5,304 bases of DNA from Rhodobacterales bacterium 34-62-10 (lineage in GTDB: Bacteria; Pseudomonadota; Alphaproteobacteria; Rhodobacterales; Rhodobacteraceae), in NCBI GenBank assembly GCA_002282555.1, contig NCJR01000157.1, positions 1 through 5,304 of the forward strand, written 5' to 3'. Position 1 is the stretch's first letter. Every line of letters begins with the position of its first letter. A program made the translations under genes and the position numbers. Below the pieces are notes generated by a model, which saw nothing but the letters and a program-made list of their open reading frames with translations, had not been told where the DNA came from and did not search any database. Shown here piece after piece: positions 1 to 5,304 of this stretch.

Positions 1-471
1 GGGCAGGGCACCTGTTTCACATTGCTGTTTCCGGGCCATGACCTTGTGCCGCAACCCCTTGAACACCCCAGTCCCCCGGCGATCCGCAGTCAGGCCGCGC
101 GTTACGGCGACGGCGTGGTTCTTCTGGTCGAGGACGAAGCCCCGGTGCGCGCCTTCGCCTCGCGCGCTTTGCGGCTGCGGGGCTACACGGTGATCGAGGC
201 GGAGTCGGCCGAGCAAGCCCTTCGGACGCTCGAAGACCCGGGCCTGAGTGTCGATATCTTTGTCACCGATGTGATCATGCCCGGGATGGACGGACCCAGT
301 TGGGTGCGAGAGGCGCTCAAGCAGCGGCCCGGCGTGCGCGTCGTCTTCGTATCCGGCTATGCCGAGGAATCCTTTGGCGATGCGCAGGCCAGCATTCCCA
401 ATTCGGTTTTTCTGCCAAAGCCATTTTCCCTGAACGAACTGACGGAAACGGTGAAAGGCCAATTGCACTGA
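1..471 (+). CDS. cckA: C-terminal part of hybrid histidine kinase CckA (5' end outside window)
   Basis: This is the last 156 codons of a gene that begins upstream, and the frame is open from base 1. The first residues, GQGTCFTLLFP, match the end of a HATPase_c domain (G2 box followed by a beta strand). A proline-rich linker (about residues 12-36) joins this to a complete receiver domain (about 38-155). The acidic pair E44/D45, phosphoacceptor D90 in VTDVIMPGMDG, S118 in FVSGY and K140 in LPKPF are all present. A kinase ATPase domain fused to a terminal receiver with this sequence, located near recA, fits CckA, the membrane kinase/phosphatase that passes phosphate via ChpT to CtrA in Alphaproteobacteria. 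A TTG at 22 could be mistaken for the start of a stand-alone response regulator, but coding similarity continues upstream of it. The sensor, PAS and HisKA parts are not visible, so another hybrid kinase cannot be fully excluded. Confidence 0.88.
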   Translation, partial: GQGTCFTLLFPGHDLVPQPLEHPSPPAIRSQAARYGDGVVLLVEDEAPVRAFASRALRLRGYTVIEAESAEQALRTLEDPGLSVDIFVTDVIMPGMDGPSWVREALKQRPGVRVVFVSGYAEESFGDAQASIPNSVFLPKPFSLNELTETVKGQLH

Positions 472-492
472 TCCGGGCGAAAGGCGTCAGTG
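466..492. repeat. 6-bp inverted repeat across two convergent gene ends
   Basis: CACTGA at 466-471 and TCAGTG at 487-492 are perfect inverted copies separated by 15 nt. Each arm is the final His codon plus TGA stop of one of the two convergent genes, so both genes end in CAC-TGA. The transcript from either strand could form a short hairpin, with an additional CC/GG pair inside. There is no U-tract on either side, so this is at best a weak terminator and may be coincidence. Confidence 0.3.
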
Positions 493-1095
493 ACCGCCAG
501 TGCTTATCCCGTCCCACAGGGCGAAATCCTCGGCGCATTTGCGCCGCAGCCGACGCTCTGTGTCCTGCGTCAACGAGAGCTCCATCTCGGGCGAGACATT
601 GCTGCGCGGCAAGGCGATTCGCAGACCCAGCCGCGCCTCAAGAAAGGCCAGCAGGGACGCCTGATCCTCGTAGCGGAAGAAATGATCCACCGCCGTGCCA
701 TTGGGACGGGGTTCCAGAAACTTGGCCTGACTGCCGACATTCGCGAAAGCCGGTGGGTTGCCTTCCAGATAGGCATTTACGAAATCATCGAAGGTCACAT
801 CGAATGTCGCATTGGCCTTGCCCGCCATGGAGGGGCGGCGCCGGAAACGATACCAGCTTCCCAGCCAACTGATCGGCTCGCGCACCACAGCCAGGGTCTC
901 CATCCGCTGGTCGGGGCCAACCTTTTCGAACATGGGGCGAAAAAAGCGATTGTAGCGGTAAAGCGGCGCATGTTTGAGGTCGGGCGGATCCAGCACCGCG
1001 ATGGAGGCATGCGGGGCAAGCGCCTCTTCCCAGGCGGTTGTTCCGGTCTTGGGAACCGACAAGAACACCAGACCCTGTTTCCAGAACACAAGCAT
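487..1095 (-). CDS. Sulfotransferase-like protein (PAPS-binding fold), substrate unknown
   Basis: The protein has 202 residues, small for the family and consisting of little more than the PAPS-binding core. The 5'-phosphosulfate-binding loop is seen in SVPKTGTT (13-20), right after a hydrophobic first strand (LVFWKQGLVFL). The 3'-phosphate-binding segment is VVREPISWLGSWYRFR (70-85), with R72 and serines 76 and 80. Later family-like features are RYED (141-144) and NVSPE (166-170), and the C-terminus is rich in charged residues. Such enzymes transfer sulfate from PAPS to a hydroxyl or amine; the acceptor here (glycan, lipid or small molecule) cannot be told. No signal peptide or membrane segment is visible, so it is probably cytoplasmic. 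The start at ATG 1095 is preferred because GAGG lies six bases upstream; ATG 1098 and GTG 1107 are alternatives, the latter inside the ribosome-binding site. It is divergent from recA and convergent with cckA. I recall homologues at this locus carrying the name 'gamma-glutamyl kinase'; nothing in the sequence supports that name. Confidence 0.82.
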   Translation of the reverse strand: MLVFWKQGLVFLSVPKTGTTAWEEALAPHASIAVLDPPDLKHAPLYRYNRFFRPMFEKVGPDQRMETLAVVREPISWLGSWYRFRRRPSMAGKANATFDVTFDDFVNAYLEGNPPAFANVGSQAKFLEPRPNGTAVDHFFRYEDQASLLAFLEARLGLRIALPRSNVSPEMELSLTQDTERRLRRKCAEDFALWDGISTGGH

Positions 1096-1098
1096 CAT

Positions 1099-1105
1099 AC
1101 CCCTC
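1099..1105 (-). promoter_or_regulatory. Ribosome binding site of the sulfotransferase-like gene
   Basis: Read on the minus strand the sequence is GAGGGGT followed by ATGATG. GAGG ends six bases before the ATG at 1095 and only three before the ATG at 1098. This spacing favours 1095 as the start and argues against the GTG at 1107, which overlaps the site. Confidence 0.55.
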
Positions 1106-1135
1106 ACTTAAAAGTCGGACCCGGATCGCCGGATC

Positions 1136-1165
1136 AATAAACCACTCCTTAACCTGTTTGGACAA
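1136..1165 (-). promoter_or_regulatory. Possible promoter of the sulfotransferase-like gene
   Basis: On the minus strand TTGTCC (1165-1160) and TTTATT (1141-1136) are separated by 18 bp. Each matches four of six bases of the sigma-70 consensus. The predicted start near 1129 would give a leader of about 34 nt. The match is weak and the call rests mainly on position. The -35-like hexamer lies inside the degenerate LexA-like box at 1160-1174. Confidence 0.25.
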
Positions 1166-1174
1166 GAGTGGAAC
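1160..1174 (-). promoter_or_regulatory. Degenerate LexA (SOS) box facing the sulfotransferase gene
   Basis: The minus strand reads GTTCCACTCTTGTCC, that is GTTC-N7-GTCC, one base away from the alphaproteobacterial LexA consensus GTTC-N7-GTTC. It is identical at 12 of 15 positions to the strong box at 1227-1241 read on the same strand (GTTCCTGTCTTGTTC), including several spacer bases. It overlaps the candidate -35 of the sulfotransferase gene. It could be a low-affinity auxiliary LexA site or a decayed operator. Confidence 0.4.
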
Positions 1175-1188
1175 GATAAAGATTCTTC

Positions 1189-1217
1189 TTGAAATGTTCC
1201 TGTTTTGATCTCATAAC
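1189..1217 (+). promoter_or_regulatory. recA promoter (-35 TTGAAA, -10 CATAAC)
   Basis: TTGAAA (1189-1194, five of six consensus bases) and CATAAC (1212-1217, four of six) are separated by the ideal 17 bp. Transcription would begin near 1223-1225, giving a leader of about 70 nt before recA. The call is strengthened by its fit with the two LexA boxes: one fills the spacer between the hexamers and the other begins just after the predicted start, the arrangement expected for SOS repression. Confidence 0.6.
1196..1210 (+). promoter_or_regulatory. LexA (SOS) box 1 of recA, GTTC-N7-GATC
   Basis: GTTCCTGTTTTGATC lies wholly within the 17-bp spacer of the predicted recA promoter. LexA of Alphaproteobacteria binds direct repeats GTTC-N7-GTTC, and the GTTC-N7-GATC variant is, as I recall, described for Rhodobacter recA. 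LexA bound here should block RNA polymerase. Cleavage of LexA, stimulated by RecA filaments on single-stranded DNA, would release it. Confidence 0.75.
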
Positions 1218-1226
1218 CGACAACAA

Positions 1227-1241
1227 GAACAAGACAGGAAC
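1227..1241 (-). promoter_or_regulatory. LexA (SOS) box 2 of recA, GAAC-N7-GAAC (perfect consensus on minus strand)
   Basis: The plus strand reads GAACAAGACAGGAAC; the minus strand gives GTTCCTGTCTTGTTC, a perfect GTTC-N7-GTTC direct repeat. It shares 13 of 15 bases with box 1 and lies about +3 to +17 from the predicted transcription start. The box centres (1203 and 1234) are 31 bp apart, close to three helical turns, which would place two LexA dimers on the same face of the DNA. Confidence 0.85.
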
Positions 1242-1244
1242 ACA

Positions 1245-1270
1245 GGCAAACGTTGCCGCCCGCGACCGGG
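1245..1270 (+). other. Two small stem-loops in the recA leader
   Basis: GGCAA-ACG-TTGCC (1245-1257) can form a 5-bp stem with a 3-nt loop, and CCCG-CGAC-CGGG (1259-1270) a 4-bp stem with a 4-nt loop, back to back in the untranslated leader. They end eight bases before the ribosome binding site. Both are short and may have no function; no known riboswitch or attenuator is recognisable. Confidence 0.3.
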
Positions 1271-1278
1271 TGTGGAAT

Positions 1279-1284
1279 AAGGGG
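1279..1284 (+). promoter_or_regulatory. Ribosome binding site of recA
   Basis: AAGGGG ends eight bases before ATG 1293 and 14 before the in-frame ATG 1299, so it favours 1293. An additional in-frame ATG at 1317 has no suitable upstream purine tract. Confidence 0.6.
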
Positions 1285-1292
1285 TCATAACA

Positions 1293-2366
<1,074 letters not shown>

Positions 2367-2392
2367 CCGCGCCAGCCCTTGGCAAAGAGGTG

Positions 2393-2421
2393 AAAGGTCC
2401 GCTGCAAGCAGCGGGCCTTTT
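2393..2421 (+). terminator. Intrinsic terminator of recA
   Basis: The arms AAAGGTCCGCTGC (2393-2405) and GCAGCGGGCCTTT (2408-2420) pair along their full length with one G-U wobble. In practice the top pair opens to give a CAAG loop. The stem is GC-rich at its core and is followed by a short run of four T (2418-2421). This separates recA from alaS transcriptionally. Confidence 0.88.
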
Positions 2422-2465
2422 GCATTAAAACGCTATCGATTTAACCTGAATCACCTGACGCTGCC

Positions 2466-2482
2466 TGAAATCCAAGATTTCA
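2466..2482. promoter_or_regulatory. Perfect 17-bp palindrome upstream of alaS, possible operator
   Basis: TGAAATCCAAGATTTCA consists of two perfect 7-bp arms around CAA. It lies between the recA terminator and alaS, 138 bp before the alaS start. The size and symmetry suit a dimeric regulator. As RNA the 7-bp AT-rich stem with a 3-nt loop would be weak, and no T-run follows. The protein that might bind is unknown. Confidence 0.4.
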
Positions 2483-2498
2483 ACGCGTGAGGCGATAA

Positions 2499-2518
2499 AT
2501 TTTATGTCAAGGTAAAAT
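2499..2518 (+). promoter_or_regulatory. AT-rich inverted repeat with -10-like arm, possible alaS promoter element
   Basis: ATTTTA (2499-2504) and TAAAAT (2513-2518) are inverted copies with an 8-nt spacer. TAAAAT matches five of six bases of the -10 consensus and lies in the most AT-rich part of the gap. No acceptable -35 is found 16-18 bp upstream, so this is only a candidate. Transcription from it would give a leader of about 95 nt before alaS. Confidence 0.25.
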
Positions 2519-2607
2519 CGAAACGCTGTAGACACTCATCCGCGCCACGCACCTGTGGACAGGCGCGTCTGTGCCCGTTACATCAGCGCAAACCCCGTGA
2601 CCTTTCC

Positions 2608-2613
2608 GGAAAG
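2608..2613 (+). promoter_or_regulatory. Ribosome binding site of alaS
   Basis: GGAAAG ends seven bases before ATG 2621. It is only a moderate match to anti-16S, but it supports this start over the in-frame GTG at 2555, which has no purine-rich tract in front. Confidence 0.45.
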
Positions 2614-2620
2614 CCCGCAC

Positions 2621-5281
2621 ATGCCCACGTTGAACGATATCCGATCGACCTTTCTGTCCTATTTTGCCAAGCAGGGCCATGAGGTTGTCCCCTCGAGCCC
2701 GTTGGTGCCGCGCAACGATCCCACCTTGATGTTCGCCAATTCGGGCATGGTGCAGTTCAAGAACCTGTTCACCGGGGTCGAGCATCGGGATTACAAACGC
2801 GCGACCACGGCGCAGAAATGTGTGCGCGCGGGCGGCAAGCATAACGATCTGGACAATGTCGGCTATACGGCGCGGCATCATACCTTCTTTGAAATGCTGG
2901 GAAATTTCAGCTTTGGCGATTATTTCAAGTCCGAGGCGATCCCCTTTGCCTGGGAATTGCTGACGAAGGATTTCGACATCCCCAAGGACCGTCTGCTGGT
3001 CACGGTCTATCACACCGATGACGAGGCGGCGAATATCTGGAAAAAGGTCGCGGGCCTGTCGGACGACCGGATTATCCGCATTCCCACCAATGACAACTTC
3101 TGGATGATGGGACCGACAGGGCCTTGCGGTCCGTGCACCGAGATTTTCTTCGATCATGGCGATCACATCTGGGGCGGCCCTCCCGGGAGCCCGGAGGAGG
3201 ATGGCGACCGTTTCGTCGAGATCTGGAACCTTGTTTTCATGCAATATGAACAGTTCGAGGATGGCAGTCGGCGCGAATTGGCGGCGCAATCCATCGATAC
3301 CGGCATGGGGATCGAGCGTGTCGCGGCGCTGTTGCAGGGCACGAATGACAATTATGCGACCGACCTGATCCGCAGCCTGATCGAGGCCAGCGCGCATGCC
3401 ACCTCGACCGATCCGGACGGGCCGGGCAAGACGCATCATCGAGTGATCGCGGACCATCTGCGCTCGACCTCGTTCCTGATCGCGGACGGGGTTATGCCGT
3501 CCAATGACGGGCGCGGCTATGTTTTGCGCCGGATCATGCGGCGTGCGATGCGGCACGCGCATCTGCTGGGGGCGAAAGACCCGGTGATGCATCAACTGGT
3601 GCCCGCTTTGGTGCGCCAGATGGGGGCGGCCTACCCGGAATTGTCGCGCGCGCAGGCTCTGATCGAGGAGACATTGCGGCTGGAGGAGACGCGGTTCAAG
3701 CAAACGCTGGAGCGTGGTCTGCGCCTGCTGGACGACGAACTGGCCGACCTGCCCGAGGATGCGGCGCTGCCGGGGGCGGCGGCGTTCAAATTGTATGACA
3801 CATTCGGCTTCCCGCTGGATCTGACGCAGGATGCGCTGCGCGAAAAGGGGCGCAGCGTCGATACGGATGGCTTCAACGCGGCCATGGCCGAGCAGAAGGC
3901 CAAGGCGCGCGCCGCATGGTCCGGCAGTGGCGAGGCCGCCGATGCGACGATCTGGTTCGATATTGCCGAAGCGCATGGGGCCACGGATTTTCTGGGCTAT
4001 GACACCGAAATCGCCGAAGGTCAGGTGATGGCGCTGGTGCGTGACGGGTCCGAGGTCGCCTCTGCCAAAGCGGGTGAGAGCGTGCAGATCGTCATGAACC
4101 AGACCCCGTTCTATGCCGAAAGTGGCGGGCAGGTCGGCGATACCGGCTATCTGCGCGGCCATGATCTGCTGGTGCGGATCACCGATACGCGCAAATCCGC
4201 GGGCGTGTTCATCCATTTCGGTGAGGTGGTCGAAGGCACGGTCGCCAAGGGCAGCCACGGCGCGCTTGAGGTCGATCACACCCGCCGCGCGGCGATCCGC
4301 GCGCATCACTCGGCCACCCATCTGCTGCACGAGGCGCTGCGCGAGACGCTGGGCGACCATGTGGCGCAGCGCGGATCGTTGAACGCGCCGGATCGGTTGC
4401 GCTTTGACTTCAGCCATTCCAAGGCTTTGACAGCGGATGAACTGGCCCGGGTCAGCACGCAGGTGAATGATTTCATCCGCCAGAACAGCCCGGTCGAGAC
4501 GCGGATCATGACGCCCGACGATGCACGGGCCATCGGCGCGCAGGCGCTGTTTGGCGAGAAATACGGCGATGAGGTGCGGGTCGTGTCGATGGGGCGTGCC
4601 GATACCGGCAAGGGTCACGACGGCAAGACATGGTCCATTGAACTGTGCGGCGGCACCCATGTGGCGCGGACCGGGGATATCGGGGCTTGCGTCATTCTGG
4701 GCGACAGTGCCTCCAGCGCCGGGGTGCGGCGGATCGAAGCCCTGACCGGGGCGGCGGCGATGGAGCATATCCGGGCTGAATCGCAGCGTCTGGCGCAGGT
4801 CAGTGAGGTGTTGAAAGCCCAGCCCGGTGATCTGGCGGATCGTCTGCGCGCCCTGCTGGATGAGCGGCGGGCCCTGTCCAATGAGGTGGCACAGCTGCGC
4901 CGCGAACTGGCCATGGCCGGTGGCGCGGGACAAGGGCAGACGGCTGAGGCCAAGGATATCAACGGCATAGCCTTCATGTCTCAGGTGATGTCGGGTGTCT
5001 CGGGCAAGGACCTTCCCGCCTTGATTGATGAACATAAGGCGCGGCTTGGTTCGGGTGCCGTGCTGTTGATCGCGGATGCGGATGGCAAGGCGGCGGTGGC
5101 CGCCGGGGTGACGGCGGACCTTACGGATCGCGTCTCGGCGGTCGAGATGGTGCGGGCGGCGGTGGCCGAACTGGGCGGCAAAGGCGGCGGTGGCCGGCCC
5201 GATATGGCGCAGGGCGGCGGGGCGGATGCGGCGAATGCACCGGCCGCTATTGCTGCGGTCGAAAAACTGCTGGGCGCCTGA
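2621..5281 (+). CDS. alaS: Alanyl-tRNA synthetase
   Basis: This complete class II synthetase of 886 residues is of usual bacterial length. It charges tRNA-Ala with alanine in the cytoplasm and clears mischarged Ser/Gly-tRNA. The aminoacylation core (about 1-240) contains [18 protein letters not shown] (60-77) and [14 protein letters not shown] (89-102) around motif 2, and motif 3 [12 protein letters not shown] (224-235). N295 and D393 align with E. coli N303/D400, known for reading the G3:U70 pair. The editing domain shows HSATH (563-567) and CGGTH (676-680), the four zinc-site positions. A helical linker (about 735-765) leads to the C-Ala domain with the glycine-rich [16 protein letters not shown] (852-867). 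Compared with the E. coli protein as I remember it, about 11 extra residues lie between SMG (656-658) and ELCGGTH. Start at ATG 2621 ([12 protein letters not shown]) matches the family N-terminus; a longer frame from GTG 2555 adds 22 residues unlike AlaS. It follows recA but is separated from it by a terminator. Confidence 0.98.
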   Translation: MPTLNDIRSTFLSYFAKQGHEVVPSSPLVPRNDPTLMFANSGMVQFKNLFTGVEHRDYKRATTAQKCVRAGGKHNDLDNVGYTARHHTFFEMLGNFSFGDYFKSEAIPFAWELLTKDFDIPKDRLLVTVYHTDDEAANIWKKVAGLSDDRIIRIPTNDNFWMMGPTGPCGPCTEIFFDHGDHIWGGPPGSPEEDGDRFVEIWNLVFMQYEQFEDGSRRELAAQSIDTGMGIERVAALLQGTNDNYATDLIRSLIEASAHATSTDPDGPGKTHHRVIADHLRSTSFLIADGVMPSNDGRGYVLRRIMRRAMRHAHLLGAKDPVMHQLVPALVRQMGAAYPELSRAQALIEETLRLEETRFKQTLERGLRLLDDELADLPEDAALPGAAAFKLYDTFGFPLDLTQDALREKGRSVDTDGFNAAMAEQKAKARAAWSGSGEAADATIWFDIAEAHGATDFLGYDTEIAEGQVMALVRDGSEVASAKAGESVQIVMNQTPFYAESGGQVGDTGYLRGHDLLVRITDTRKSAGVFIHFGEVVEGTVAKGSHGALEVDHTRRAAIRAHHSATHLLHEALRETLGDHVAQRGSLNAPDRLRFDFSHSKALTADELARVSTQVNDFIRQNSPVETRIMTPDDARAIGAQALFGEKYGDEVRVVSMGRADTGKGHDGKTWSIELCGGTHVARTGDIGACVILGDSASSAGVRRIEALTGAAAMEHIRAESQRLAQVSEVLKAQPGDLADRLRALLDERRALSNEVAQLRRELAMAGGAGQGQTAEAKDINGIAFMSQVMSGVSGKDLPALIDEHKARLGSGAVLLIADADGKAAVAAGVTADLTDRVSAVEMVRAAVAELGGKGGGGRPDMAQGGGADAANAPAAIAAVEKLLGA

Positions 5282-5286
5282 GGAGG
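5282..5286 (+). promoter_or_regulatory. Ribosome binding site of the gene after alaS
   Basis: GGAGG overlaps the alaS stop region (TGAGGAGG, 5279-5286) and ends eight bases before ATG 5295. A second GGAG at 5290-5293 is too close to the ATG to serve. The strong site with no room for a promoter suggests cotranscription with alaS. Confidence 0.65.
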
Positions 5287-5294
5287 GACGGAGC

Positions 5295-5304
5295 ATGACA
5301 GCCT
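5295..5304 (+). CDS. Start of an unidentified gene downstream of alaS (3' end outside window)
   Basis: Only ATG-ACA-GCC (Met-Thr-Ala) and one further base are inside the window. The call rests on the ATG being correctly spaced from a strong GGAGG site and on the 13-bp gap after the alaS stop. The product cannot be identified from three residues. Confidence 0.5.

Larger units (their letters stand above)
1195..1242. repeat. Inverted repeat enclosing the recA -10 region
   Basis: TGTTCCTGTTTTG (1195-1207) and CAAGACAGGAACA (1230-1242) are inverted copies matching at 12 of 13 positions, with the dyad centre at about 1218.5. The arms contain the two LexA boxes, so the repeat reflects two near-identical operators in opposite orientation rather than a transcript hairpin. 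The -10 hexamer lies in the 22-bp spacer between the arms. Confidence 0.7.

Noticed and set aside
22..471. A stand-alone response regulator starting at TTG 22
   Set aside because: The upstream codons GQGTCFT continue into the end of a histidine kinase ATPase domain, and there is no ribosome binding site, so this is the tail of a hybrid kinase.
300..1140. Overlapping plus-strand open frames across the cckA end and the sulfotransferase gene
   Set aside because: They overlap two genes with clear protein motifs, are rich in Arg/Ala/Pro and resemble no known family.
2555..2620. A 22-residue N-terminal extension of alaS from GTG 2555
   Set aside because: The added residues do not resemble AlaS N-termini, no Shine-Dalgarno precedes the GTG, and the [12 protein letters not shown] start at 2621 fits the family.
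2422..2620. Riboswitch or T-box control of alaS in the leader
   Set aside because: No T-box stem I, specifier loop or antiterminator features are visible, there is no second terminator before alaS, and T-box control of alaS would be unexpected in Alphaproteobacteria.
2507..5296. A 929-residue open frame on the minus strand covering all of alaS
   Set aside because: It is opposite a certain alaS gene, is rich in Arg/His/Gln/Pro as expected from the complement of GC-rich codons, shows no recognisable domain and has no fitting ribosome binding site. It is a shadow of codon bias.

Overview
This window is an ordinary but well-preserved stretch of chromosome from an alphaproteobacterium, most likely a Rhodobacteraceae/Roseobacter-type organism. 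The evidence is the GC-rich DNA, the protein sequences of the CckA, RecA and AlaS homologues, the presence of a CckA-type receiver domain, and LexA operators of the GTTC-N7-GTTC type used by Alphaproteobacteria. There is no sign of a mobile element, phage, CRISPR array, tRNA or rRNA, and I see no new multi-gene system. The value of the window lies in its regulatory DNA, mainly the recA promoter.

Layout. Positions 1-471 (+) hold the last 156 residues of a hybrid histidine kinase (end of the ATPase domain, linker, complete receiver domain), best read as CckA. It converges, with only 15 bp between stop codons, on a small sulfotransferase-like gene on the minus strand (487-1095). That gene and recA (1293-2366, +) are divergent and share a 197-bp control region. 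This region contains a TTGAAA-N17-CATAAC promoter, one LexA box (GTTC-N7-GATC) inside the promoter spacer, a second (GAAC-N7-GAAC) just past the predicted transcription start, and a third, degenerate copy at 1160-1174 facing the sulfotransferase gene.

recA ends in a strong intrinsic terminator (2393-2421). The rest of the recA-alaS gap (2422-2620) contains a perfect 17-bp palindrome (2466-2482), a second short AT-rich dyad with a -10-like arm, and the alaS leader, but no convincing complete promoter. alaS (2621-5281, +) is a full-length alanyl-tRNA synthetase of 886 residues with intact aminoacylation, editing and C-Ala domains. Its stop codon runs directly into a strong Shine-Dalgarno sequence for another gene, of which only the first three codons (from 5295) lie in the window.

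How the genes relate. CckA feeds the ChpT-CtrA phosphorelay (cell cycle and motility control). RecA carries out recombination and triggers LexA self-cleavage, so it should control its own promoter through the operators seen here. AlaS is a housekeeping translation enzyme. The sulfotransferase-like protein is the only gene of unknown substrate. No functional link between the four is shown by the sequence beyond adjacency and the shared recA/sulfotransferase control region.
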